Below, in pieces: positions 25,733 to 33,907 of a DNA stretch of 59,214 nt. The translations under genes and the position numbers were made by a program. Below the pieces are notes generated by a model, which worked only from the letters and a program-made list of their open reading frames with translations, had not been told where the DNA came from and ran no database searches. The stretch is from the NCBI RefSeq assembly GCF_030611305.1, contig NZ_JAUWQB010000010.1, forward strand, positions 1-59,214, given 5' to 3'. This DNA is from Desulfobacula sp. Its GTDB lineage: Bacteria; Desulfobacterota; Desulfobacteria; Desulfobacterales; Desulfobacteraceae. The number at the start of each line of letters is the position of its first letter. The stretch's first letter is position 1.

Positions 25733-26569
25733 TTATTTTGCGTTTGGTATAAACAGATTTTTGCCAAGAAGCCTGAAGTTTTTTATCAAATCCTGGGTAT
25801 TTTGTGAAGCCATCCAGTCTGAGAATTTGAGCGCCAGATCATATTTGACGTTCGGACAGTTTTTCGGATCAAGTGTTAATACGCTGTATTGATTCAAAAG
25901 GATGTTGTCTCCTTCAACCAGAATCTTTAACGGGGCATTGCCGCCATTCCAGGACTGGTATTTAATGTATGTGCCTCTGTCTGTCATGGTATATCCATCC
26001 CTTTCCCGGGCAACATTGATGGTGGCAAGCATGCCCTGTCCTGTCTGGACATACCATTTTTCTTTGTCAGGCAGCTGGATACCGGCGTTTTCCCACAGGA
26101 GTTTTTCTTTTTTATTGGTTCCGGAATCATCACCTCGGCTCATGAACATGGCCTGTCTGCTTTCGATCGATTTGAGGGCATCGGATATGCTTTTGCCTTT
26201 TATGCCGGCCAGATCATTTTCAGGCCCTATGATAACAAAATCATTATACATGATTTCTCTCCTGTCTTTTCCGTATCCATTTGCCATATATTTTTTTTCT
26301 GCGGGCGGGGCGTGAATCAGCAGAACGTCAACATCACAGTTCTGGCCAAGCTTTAATGCCTTACCCGTTCCCGTGGCAGTCCATTTCAGGGAAATCCCGG
26401 TTTCTTTTTCAAAGTGGGGGATAAGATAATCCAGAAGGCCTGTATTATCCGTGCTTGTGGTGGTTGCCATCATCAGGCTTTTGCTCTGGGCCTGTGCGCT
26501 GACGGCAAGGAACATTGTGAAGATAACAGCTAAGGTATAGGTAAAAATTCTCTTTTTGTTCATTTTCAA
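25733..26569 (-). CDS. tupA: Tungstate-binding periplasmic protein TupA
   Basis: A 278-residue type II binding protein with a signal peptide cleaved after AVSAQA. The mature N-terminus carries MMATTTSTDNTGLLDYL; TTTS is the TupA oxyanion-binding motif that favours tungstate over molybdate. GDDSGTNKKE and RERDGYTMTDRGTY complete the site. The nearby tungsten-type AOR gene and pterin genes support tungstate as the physiological ligand. Confidence 0.9.
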   Translation of the reverse strand: MKMNKKRIFTYTLAVIFTMFLAVSAQAQSKSLMMATTTSTDNTGLLDYLIPHFEKETGISLKWTATGTGKALKLGQNCDVDVLLIHAPPAEKKYMANGYGKDRREIMYNDFVIIGPENDLAGIKGKSISDALKSIESRQAMFMSRGDDSGTNKKEKLLWENAGIQLPDKEKWYVQTGQGMLATINVARERDGYTMTDRGTYIKYQSWNGGNAPLKILVEGDNILLNQYSVLTLDPKNCPNVKYDLALKFSDWMASQNTQDLIKNFRLLGKNLFIPNAK

Positions 26570-26613
26570 GTCTCCAATAAAGTTTTTTAAAATTTATTTG
26601 TCGAAATGAGGTT

Positions 26614-26642
26614 TGAATATGTTAATATTAGGGAAGAGTCAA
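26614..26642 (-). promoter_or_regulatory. Possible promoter of tupABC
   Basis: Minus-strand TTGACT (26642-26637) and TATTCA (26619-26614) with a 17-base spacer, about 45 bases before the tupA ATG. No Moco/Tuco riboswitch fold was recognised in the leader. Confidence 0.4.
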
Positions 26643-26707
26643 CAATATATTTGAATATCTTTAAGAAAAAGAAAAATACTTACCGATACAAACCAATAAT
26701 TACAATA

Positions 26708-26956
26708 TTATCGATCTTTTAAGAAAAGACTATGATATTCATCTTCAGAAAGATGCTGTTTCAATTTGTCATTAATAAACAGGTATATTTCTTCGAGTTC
26801 CTGATCAGGCAGCCTTGGGAGAATTGTTTTTAAAAATGAATCTTCAGAGAATTTTTGAAGATAAAACATAATGGTTTCTTCATCTGTTTCCCGATTAAGG
26901 CCAAAAGCCCCCAGACCTTTATATTTCTGAACAAAATTGTGTGTATCCTTTTTCAT
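26708..26956 (-). CDS. Hypothetical protein, 82 residues
   Basis: Not recognised. A small, soluble, probably all-helical protein with a charged C-terminal half (LPDQELEEIYLFINDKLK). The coding character is good: it runs from an ATG with AAAGGATTTA upstream and has no long competing frame. It lies between the amidohydrolase and tupA on the same strand, with over 130 bases on the tupA side, so it is probably not part of the transporter operon. Confidence 0.6.
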   Translation of the reverse strand: MKKDTHNFVQKYKGLGAFGLNRETDEETIMFYLQKFSEDSFLKTILPRLPDQELEEIYLFINDKLKQHLSEDEYHSLFLKDR

Positions 26957-27034
26957 ATAAGTAAATCCTTTATTGGTTAATGATGACGTCTGTATTTTCC
27001 CATATGGATACTCATCTACTGTGGCTGGCAGCTA

Positions 27035-27874
27035 TTATCCAAACAATAAGGCAGCATTTTTACCCAGTATTTGTTCCTTTTGAAGGGGAGTGATGTTTGA
27101 ATTGTCAATATCCTTGAAATACCTGTCAGGTGTCAGCAACGGAAAATCCGTCCCAAAAAGAACCTTGTCTACTACTCCCGCATCAACCGCGATGTCATAG
27201 ATTTGTGAATCATATAAAAAAGGGGAGGCAGCTGTGTCATACCAGATATTTTTTAAGGTGCCTTTTGTCTCTTTTTTCATAATATTGTAAAACAAAATTC
27301 CCCCTCCCCAGTGGGCCAGGATAATTTTATTGTCAGGAAAGGTTTTGGCAAGCGTGTATATCTGCTCCAGGGTGATGGGTGTTTTACCGGGATATTTGTG
27401 TCCTACCGGTTCATTGGTGTGGATCATGCAGGGCAGGTCACCTTTATCTCTTAAAACGGCCATGACAGGATCAAGGAATGCCAGAGCCTCTTTGTTAATC
27501 CCGGAAAGGTAGAATGCCAGTTCTCCTGCACCGCAAAGACCGGCATCAATACATCTTTGGGTTTCGTCAGCTGCACCATCCCAGGACGCATTGAAACAGG
27601 CAAGACCCTTAATTCGGTCCGGGTGTTTTAGTACCGACTCAATGATGATGTTATTGTTTAGTTTTGTATGGTCAGGGTTTCGCCAGGGGAATCCGCAAAT
27701 AACAGAGATATCAATTTGATATATGTCCATTGATTCTATTAAATCATCAATATTACTGATTTTAGCTTCAGGCGAATTATAAAGCAGCTTGAATTCAGGC
27801 TCATTATCAAAGTATTCGGAACGGTCCTGTTTGATTTTTTTTGGAAAAATATGGGTGTGTGTATCAATAATCAT
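27035..27874 (-). CDS. Amidohydrolase-family metal-dependent hydrolase
   Basis: A 279-residue amidohydrolase-2 type TIM barrel. MIIDTHTHIFP holds the first metal-binding His-x-His pair; KIILAHWGGG and LFGTDFPLLTPDRY supply the later His and the catalytic Asp. The open frame extends to 27925, but the ATG at 27874 has AGGATAA upstream and places the HxH motif at the N-terminus as usual. Relatives include uronate isomerase-like and aminocarboxymuconate-decarboxylase-like enzymes; the substrate is not evident. Divergent from the siroheme gene. Confidence 0.85.
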   Translation of the reverse strand: MIIDTHTHIFPKKIKQDRSEYFDNEPEFKLLYNSPEAKISNIDDLIESMDIYQIDISVICGFPWRNPDHTKLNNNIIIESVLKHPDRIKGLACFNASWDGAADETQRCIDAGLCGAGELAFYLSGINKEALAFLDPVMAVLRDKGDLPCMIHTNEPVGHKYPGKTPITLEQIYTLAKTFPDNKIILAHWGGGILFYNIMKKETKGTLKNIWYDTAASPFLYDSQIYDIAVDAGVVDKVLFGTDFPLLTPDRYFKDIDNSNITPLQKEQILGKNAALLFG

Positions 27875-27972
27875 GTAAATTATCCTAAATAACAGGGTTA
27901 GATATTGAAAAATATCATAGGGCAATATATATTAATTATTTTATGCAAACAAGGGTTGAATAAAGGAGAACA

Positions 27973-28641
27973 ATGAAATATTATCCCATATTTCTTGAGT
28001 TGAAAGGCAGGGATTGTCTTGTCGTGGGGGGTGGCAATGTCGGGGCAAGAAAGGCCGTAACCCTTGAAAAATGCGGTGCAAAGGTAAAAGTGATCAGTGA
28101 TCGCTTTTCTCCTAAGTTTGATGATTTGAAAAAAACATCCATTTGTCTTGAAAAAAAAGAATATGAAAAGAAAGATATGAACGGGATGTTTCTTGTTTTT
28201 GCGGCGACCAATGATGCTGATTTGAACCAACAGATAAAAAGCGATGCTTCAATGCTCAATATTCTCTGTAACATAGCCGATGCACCCCAAAATAGTGACT
28301 TTCTGCTTCCTTCGATAGTGGACAGGGGAGATCTTATCCTGGCCATTTCAACATCCGGATCAAGTCCTGCAATGGCAAAGAGAATCAGGAAGGATCTTGA
28401 ACATCAGTTTGGTCCTGAGTATGCTCAATTGTTATTTTTGATGGGGAATATTCGCAAAAAACTTTTATCATCAGGGCATGCCCCGAATGAACATAAAGAG
28501 ATATTCCATACCCTCATTGAGAAAGGGATTCTTGAACTGATCGAAGCAAATGATGCAATAAACATAAACGCGGTCTTATGTGATGTTCTTGGAAAGCAAT
28601 ATTCATATCAAGATCTTGTTTCTTCAAGGAGCGATGAATGA
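27973..28641 (+). CDS. Precorrin-2 dehydrogenase (siroheme synthase N-terminal domain type)
   Basis: NAD-dependent oxidation of precorrin-2 to sirohydrochlorin on the way to siroheme or heme, the prosthetic chemistry of dissimilatory sulfite reductase. The 222-residue protein has the Rossmann motif VVGGGNVGARKA (residues 17-28) and the Met8/CysG-type STSGSSPAMAKRIR near 120. The methyltransferase half of CysG is absent, as in SirC. It overlaps the ccsA-like gene by 4 bases and starts a tetrapyrrole operon. Confidence 0.9.
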   Translation: MKYYPIFLELKGRDCLVVGGGNVGARKAVTLEKCGAKVKVISDRFSPKFDDLKKTSICLEKKEYEKKDMNGMFLVFAATNDADLNQQIKSDASMLNILCNIADAPQNSDFLLPSIVDRGDLILAISTSGSSPAMAKRIRKDLEHQFGPEYAQLLFLMGNIRKKLLSSGHAPNEHKEIFHTLIEKGILELIEANDAININAVLCDVLGKQYSYQDLVSSRSDE

Positions 28642-29471
28642 GTCTTCAAACTGCGGATATGGTGTTACAGCTGACAACCGTGCTCTATTTCATAAGCATG
28701 GCAGGATATCTGCTGTTTTTGTTTAAACAAAAATCAATGTATCAAAAAACAGCCTTTCGCCTGATTACAACAGCCATTGTGTTTCATTTTATCAGCATGA
28801 TGATCTACACGATAGCAACCCGGCATGCGCCCATACAGAACTTATCCCAGAGTTTATCCGCAGCAGCACTTGCTCTGGGCTGCATGTTTCTGTTTTTCCA
28901 ATACAAATTTGATCTTAAAATTCTCGGGGTTTTTGCTTCAGCATTGTTATCTGCCATTATGCTGGCGGTATTGATGATTCCCGATGCACCGGTTGAAAGT
29001 AATGCTGTTTTTAAAGGGTTCTGGTTTTACTCCCACATTATCCTGGTGCTTACAGGCGAGGCTGCCCTTGGGCTGGCCTGCGGAACCGGGATATTATACC
29101 TGTTGCAGGAAAAAGGGATCAAGACAAAAAGTCCCGGCTTCTTTTTTAAGCGCCTGCCGTCATTGGATTTTCTGGATAATGTCGGGTATACTTGTTTAAC
29201 CACGGGATTTGCCCTGCTTACAATCGGCCTTGTGACAGGGTTTATCTATGCAAAAATCATCTGGGGCACATTCTGGAGCTGGGATCCCAAAGAAGTATTT
29301 TCTGCCGGCACCTGGCTGGTTTATGCGGCTTTGCTGCATCTTCGCCTTTATTCGGGATGGCGCGGCAGAAAATCAGCCATAATGACCATAATCGGCTTTT
29401 TTATCATTATGTTCACGTTTCTTGGGGTCAATATGCTGTTGGGCGGTCATCACCAGGCCTTTACAAAATAA
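28638..29471 (+). CDS. CcsA/HemX-type cytochrome c assembly membrane protein
   Basis: A 277-residue integral membrane protein with about eight helices and the Trp-rich heme-handling motif WGTFWSWDPKE near residues 209-219, followed by conserved His residues (LLHLRLY, GGHHQAF). CcsA handles heme for cytochrome c maturation; HemX homologues next to hemA influence HemA level. Both readings are possible, and the position directly before hemA makes the HemX-like role plausible. Confidence 0.85.
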   Translation: MSLQTADMVLQLTTVLYFISMAGYLLFLFKQKSMYQKTAFRLITTAIVFHFISMMIYTIATRHAPIQNLSQSLSAAALALGCMFLFFQYKFDLKILGVFASALLSAIMLAVLMIPDAPVESNAVFKGFWFYSHIILVLTGEAALGLACGTGILYLLQEKGIKTKSPGFFFKRLPSLDFLDNVGYTCLTTGFALLTIGLVTGFIYAKIIWGTFWSWDPKEVFSAGTWLVYAALLHLRLYSGWRGRKSAIMTIIGFFIIMFTFLGVNMLLGGHHQAFTK

Positions 29472-29481
29472 AGAAAGAACA

Positions 29482-30759
29482 ATGTCAAAAATTATTTTAA
29501 TCGGCATAAATCATAAAACCGCGCCCGTGGAACTCAGGGAGAAACTCTCTTTTTCCGATGAAGAGACCTTAAAAGCCCTTGAATTTTTAAAACAGGATGA
29601 AGACATTAAAGAAAGCCTTATATTTTCCACCTGTAACCGGACAGAAGTTCTATATGTTCCTGAAACCGGTGAACAGATTGATAAAATTATCGCATTTATT
29701 TCGCATCATAAGAAAGTTGACATATCCGAGTTTAAAAATTCCTTATATATTCATAAAGAGGATGATGCGATCCGGCATTTGTTCAGGGTTGCCTCAAGTC
29801 TGGATTCAATGGTGGTTGGCGAACCCCAGATTTTAGGCCAGATCAAGCAGGCCTACAGGGTTGCTGTAGAAAGCAAGGCCTCAGGCGTGCTGCTGAATCG
29901 GCTGATGCACAAGACTTTCAGTATTGCAAAAAAAGTTAGAAAAGAAACAGGGATTGGTGATAATGCAGTTTCCATCAGCTATGCTGCCATTGAACTTGCC
30001 AATAAAATTTTTTCGGATTTATCCCAAAAGAGTGTCATGCTGCTGGGGGCCGGTGAAATGGCGGAACTGGCTGTGGAACACCTGATATCCAATAAAGTTA
30101 AAGATATTGTGGTGGCAAATCGAACCTTTAAAAATGCAGTGGATCTTGCCCAAAAATTCAATGGTCAGGCTGTTAAATTTGAAGAAAGGGAAGACGCATT
30201 AAAAGACGTTGATATTATTATCAGCTCAACCGGTGCAACAGATTATGTGTTGACACAAAACCAAGTCAAACGGGTCATGAAAAAAAGGCGTCATCATACG
30301 CTTTTTTTCATTGATATTGCCGTTCCAAGGGACATTGACCCGAAAATTAACACGATTTCCAACGCCTATGTTTATGATATCGATGATTTGAAAAATATTG
30401 TCGAGTCAAATATTGAGCAACGGGGGAAAGAGACGGTTAAAGCTGAAAGATTTATCGAAGTAGCCGTGTTAAAATTTCGCAAATGGCTGGAAAGCCTTGC
30501 CGTTGTGCCGACGATTAAGGCACTGAACGATAAAATGTCTTCCATAGTTGAAATTGAATGTAAAAAAACCCTTTCAAATCTGAACCATTTTTCACAAGAA
30601 GATATTGAGGCAATCAAACGCATGACCCGGGCCATTGCAACCAGAACCATTCATGACCCCATCCTTTTTTTGCGTAATACCGGTGACCATAGAGATGATT
30701 CCCTTTACCTCAATGTTACACGACAATTATTTAACCTGGATATACCCGAAGAAGAATAG
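29482..30759 (+). CDS. hemA: Glutamyl-tRNA reductase
   Basis: First committed step of C5-pathway tetrapyrrole synthesis, reducing Glu-tRNA to glutamate-1-semialdehyde with NADPH. The ATG at 29482 with AAAGAAAG upstream is used; the open frame starts earlier at 29422 inside the previous gene. The 425-residue product has the catalytic Cys51 in STCNRTEV, GEPQILGQIKQAY, and the NADPH motif GAGEMAELA. With the precorrin-2 dehydrogenase and CcsA/HemX proteins it forms the tetrapyrrole operon. Confidence 0.95.
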   Translation: MSKIILIGINHKTAPVELREKLSFSDEETLKALEFLKQDEDIKESLIFSTCNRTEVLYVPETGEQIDKIIAFISHHKKVDISEFKNSLYIHKEDDAIRHLFRVASSLDSMVVGEPQILGQIKQAYRVAVESKASGVLLNRLMHKTFSIAKKVRKETGIGDNAVSISYAAIELANKIFSDLSQKSVMLLGAGEMAELAVEHLISNKVKDIVVANRTFKNAVDLAQKFNGQAVKFEEREDALKDVDIIISSTGATDYVLTQNQVKRVMKKRRHHTLFFIDIAVPRDIDPKINTISNAYVYDIDDLKNIVESNIEQRGKETVKAERFIEVAVLKFRKWLESLAVVPTIKALNDKMSSIVEIECKKTLSNLNHFSQEDIEAIKRMTRAIATRTIHDPILFLRNTGDHRDDSLYLNVTRQLFNLDIPEEE

Positions 30760-30813
30760 TCAAAGATTTTGTTATTTGCTTTACCAACAATTGGAATCCT
30801 TCCATATTAATTC

Positions 30814-30841
30814 TTTACATTTTATTAAATTCAAGTATAGT
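30814..30841 (+). promoter_or_regulatory. Predicted sigma-70 promoter of dksA
   Basis: TTTACA (30814-30819), 16-base spacer, TATAGT (30836-30841), about 46 bases before the dksA ATG at 30888. It lies downstream of hemA, so dksA and the PHP-RNase III gene probably have their own promoter. Confidence 0.5.
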
Positions 30842-30887
30842 ATCAAATTTCGGATATTCTTGTATATTAAGAAAAAGGGCAAACATA

Positions 30888-31250
30888 ATGAAAAAAGAAG
30901 ATTTAGATTTTTTTAAAAATCTTTTAGATGACAGGCTTCATGAACTCCTTTCCAATGCTGACAGCACTGTAACCGGTATGACCAAACCAAAAGAGAATTT
31001 TCCCGATCCAACGGACAGGGCTGCCCATGAAGCTGAGAGAAATTTTGAACTCCGTATAAGAGATCGTGAACACAAATTGATCAAGAAAATCAAAAAAGCA
31101 CTTGTGCGTATCGGAAACCAAACATTTGGAGTATGTGAGGTTTGTGAGGAACAGATCTCCATTAAACGGCTTAAGGCACGACCTGTCACTACCCTGTGTA
31201 TTGACTGTAAAACACGTGAAGAGGATATGGAGAAGGCTCTTGGCGTTTAG
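30888..31250 (+). CDS. dksA: DksA-type RNA polymerase-binding transcription factor
   Basis: A 120-residue DksA: a coiled-coil N-terminal half with acidic tip DPTDRA (40-45) that reaches into the RNA polymerase secondary channel, and a C4 zinc finger Cys83/86/104/107 (CEVC...CIDC). It acts with ppGpp in the stringent response. It is followed after 3 bases by the PHP-RNase III gene, so the two are co-transcribed. Confidence 0.93.
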   Translation: MKKEDLDFFKNLLDDRLHELLSNADSTVTGMTKPKENFPDPTDRAAHEAERNFELRIRDREHKLIKKIKKALVRIGNQTFGVCEVCEEQISIKRLKARPVTTLCIDCKTREEDMEKALGV

Positions 31251-31253
31251 CAG

Positions 31254-32831
31254 ATGCAAGATAGCTCATTGATTGACCTTCATGTACATTCTACAGCTTC
31301 GGATGGGTCGTTTTCTCCCCTAGAAATTATAACTCTGGCAAAAAAGGCCGGACTCAGAGCCATTTCTATAACAGATCATGATACAATAGATGGTATCAAG
31401 GAAATCTTAAAAAGTCCCTTAACAACTTGCCCGGAATTTATTACCGGAGTTGAAATCAGTTGCGAGCCGCCATCCAGATTCAAGGATGTGGGAAGTGTTC
31501 ATCTGTTGGGATATGGGTTCAGCGTTTATGATAAAAATCTCAATGTTATTCTTGATGATGCGAAAAAGGCCAGAGTCCAAAGAAATCCGAAAATTATTGA
31601 AAAATTAAACAGCCTTGGATTCAACATCAGCATTGAGCAGGTGGAAAAGCGCTTTGGTGCGAACCAGACCGGTCGTCCTCACATTGCAGAACTCATGAAG
31701 GAACTGGGATATGTAAAAACCTTCAGGGAAGCGTTTGATAAGTATCTTGGCAAAAGCGGACCCGCTTATGTGGATAAATATAAAGTGTCCTGTCAGCAGG
31801 CAATTCAAACGATTCTTGAGGCAGGCGGGATTCCTGTCCTGGCACATCCAGGATTGCTGAGGTTTAATAAAACTCATCAACTGGAAAATTTTATTGATAC
31901 CCTTATCTCCTATGGCCTTGTAGGCATAGAGGTTTATTATACCGACCATGACGCCTCATTGACATCTTTTTATCAAGAACTTGCAAACCAAAAGGGCATG
32001 ATGATGACAGGCGGCTCTGATTTCCATGGGATATTTAATGAAGGAGTTCATATCGGTTCGGGTAAAGATAATCTCAACATCGGATACTCTTTATTTAAAG
32101 CATTAAATAACCGTTTGGAAGAAACAAAAAAAAAATATACAAATTTAAGCATCCTTGAAAAGAATATCGGATATTCATTTAAAGACAAATCATTATTGAA
32201 TAATGCAATGTGCCACAGGTCTTATTTAAATGAAAATCAGGATTCATGCTCTTCTGATAATGAGCGGCTTGAGTTTTTGGGGGATGCCGTTTTAGGGTTA
32301 TGCATCGGGCACGTGTTGATGGAAAAGAGCCCGTTAGAAAAAGAAGGAGAGCTTTCAAAGCAAAGATCCAATCTCGTCAGTGAACCTGCCCTTGCCGATA
32401 TGGCAAGGTTTATAGACCTTGGCAGATTTATCCGGCTTGGAAAAGGGGAAGCATTTTCCAGGGGATTTGATAAAAATTCCATACTGTCCGATACCTTTGA
32501 AGCTGTTATTGCAGCTATTTATCTGGATGCGGGGTTTGATACAGCATACCGGTTGACCCATGATCTTTTCAGTGAAAGCCTTGAAAAAATTCTGTCAAAT
32601 GAAAAGATTGTTGATTATAAGAGCATATTGCAGGAATTTGCCCAGGAGCATGGTGCAATAATACCCCAATATGTTATCCTCAATGAGACCGGCCCTGATC
32701 ATGATAAAACGTTTGAGATCAGTTTAAATCTTTTTGGTATCGAGTCCAAAGGTCTTGGGAAAACAAAAAAAGCAGCAGAGCAGGATTCTGCTAAAAAAGC
32801 CTTAAAGATTCTTAAAAAAATAAATCCCTGA
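31254..32831 (+). CDS. rnc: PHP-domain phosphoesterase fused to ribonuclease III
   Basis: One 525-codon frame encodes two enzymes. Residues 1-285 are a PHP phosphoesterase with metal motifs DLHVHSTASDG (8-18), DHDTIDG (41-47), LAHPG (197-201) and GSDFHG (254-259), like the YciV/RnaAM 3'-5' phosphatase/exonuclease group. From about 298 a complete RNase III follows: signature ERLEFLGDAVL with Glu337, Glu340 and Asp344, second acidic pair Asp413/Glu416, then a double-stranded RNA-binding domain (about 453-522). No stop or frameshift separates them. The fusion would pair dsRNA cleavage with a phosphatase or exonuclease step (inference). Confidence 0.92.
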   Translation: MQDSSLIDLHVHSTASDGSFSPLEIITLAKKAGLRAISITDHDTIDGIKEILKSPLTTCPEFITGVEISCEPPSRFKDVGSVHLLGYGFSVYDKNLNVILDDAKKARVQRNPKIIEKLNSLGFNISIEQVEKRFGANQTGRPHIAELMKELGYVKTFREAFDKYLGKSGPAYVDKYKVSCQQAIQTILEAGGIPVLAHPGLLRFNKTHQLENFIDTLISYGLVGIEVYYTDHDASLTSFYQELANQKGMMMTGGSDFHGIFNEGVHIGSGKDNLNIGYSLFKALNNRLEETKKKYTNLSILEKNIGYSFKDKSLLNNAMCHRSYLNENQDSCSSDNERLEFLGDAVLGLCIGHVLMEKSPLEKEGELSKQRSNLVSEPALADMARFIDLGRFIRLGKGEAFSRGFDKNSILSDTFEAVIAAIYLDAGFDTAYRLTHDLFSESLEKILSNEKIVDYKSILQEFAQEHGAIIPQYVILNETGPDHDKTFEISLNLFGIESKGLGKTKKAAEQDSAKKALKILKKINP

Positions 32832-32854
32832 TGACTTGATTGGAGGTTTCCCTT

Positions 32855-33907
32855 ATGGATCAGACAATCAAACCCCTTGTTATACCGGTATTCATTCCTC
32901 ATTCAGGATGTCCTCATCAATGTGCATTCTGTAATCAATCCATTATTACCAACCAGAAAGAAAGACTGCCGGATAAAACAGCCATTCATCAAACTGTGAC
33001 ACAGTATTTACAGTATAAAGGCAAGCGTGAACAGGTGGAGCTTGCTTTTTTCGGAGGAAATTTTTTGGGGCTGGCGCATGAAACCATCATTCAATTACTT
33101 GATCTGATCCAGCCCTATATCCATACAAAAAAAATTGGCGGTATACGGTTTTCCACCCGACCGGATACCATCACCCGACAGGCACTTGATCTGGTCAACC
33201 CATACAATATATCTGCCATTGAACTGGGTGTCCAGTCCATGAACGATGAGATTTTGTTGAATTCAAACAGGGGCCACACCGGCAAGGATACGATAAGCGC
33301 CATACACTTGTTGAAAGAATATTCATTCAAGATCGGTGTCCAGGTAATGGTGGGGTTGCCGGGTGATTATGAGGATTCATTGTTTGAAAGTACAAAAAAA
33401 GTGGCACAACTTACTCCTGATTTTGCCAGAATTTATCCATTGATGGTTTTGAAAGGCAGTCTCATGGAGCAATGGTATCAAAAGGGCAGGTATCAGCCGC
33501 TCAGCCTTGAAGAGAGTATCAGGCTTGTTAAAAAAATGGTTCAAATATTTAAAGCGGCTAAGGTCGATGTTATTCGCATGGGACTGCAGGCTTCCGGCAT
33601 GATGGAAGATGAATCAATGGTGCTTGCCGGGCCATGGCACCCTGCATTTGGGCATCTTGTTTTATCTGAGCTTTTTTATGATAGAGTCTGTAGGAAGATA
33701 GACAGGTCACCTGACCTGCTGAGATCAGAAAGGCTTGCCTTAACCGTTCATCCAAAATCAGAGTCGCGGCTGAGAGGAGACAAAAATATTAATTTAAAAA
33801 GGCTTGGCGAGCGATATCCATCTTTAAAGTTTTTAATTCGCCTGGATGCAGCAATGTCAGCTGACCAGGTAGGTATCAGCCAGGCGAATCCTAAATTCCT
33901 TCTTTAA
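32855..33907 (+). CDS. Radical SAM protein (Elp3-like domain)
   Basis: A 350-residue radical SAM enzyme with the 4Fe-4S motif Cys19-x3-Cys23-x2-Cys26 (CPHQCAFC) and the Elp3/MiaB-like core (FFGGNFLGL, RFSTRPDTI, ELGVQSMND). GGAGG at 32842-32846 supports the ATG at 32855 rather than the TTG at 32840. The reaction is unknown; homologues often sit next to rnc in Desulfobacterota, which suggests RNA modification (inference). It overlaps the convergent PBP1A gene by 17 bases. Confidence 0.85.
   Translation: MDQTIKPLVIPVFIPHSGCPHQCAFCNQSIITNQKERLPDKTAIHQTVTQYLQYKGKREQVELAFFGGNFLGLAHETIIQLLDLIQPYIHTKKIGGIRFSTRPDTITRQALDLVNPYNISAIELGVQSMNDEILLNSNRGHTGKDTISAIHLLKEYSFKIGVQVMVGLPGDYEDSLFESTKKVAQLTPDFARIYPLMVLKGSLMEQWYQKGRYQPLSLEESIRLVKKMVQIFKAAKVDVIRMGLQASGMMEDESMVLAGPWHPAFGHLVLSELFYDRVCRKIDRSPDLLRSERLALTVHPKSESRLRGDKNINLKRLGERYPSLKFLIRLDAAMSADQVGISQANPKFLL

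Noticed and set aside
26570-26707. Moco/Tuco riboswitch before tupA
   Set aside because: The leader is AT-rich and short and lacks the long paired architecture of that RNA.
30635-30916. 93-codon plus-strand frame between hemA and dksA
   Set aside because: Out of frame with both genes and spans the predicted dksA promoter.
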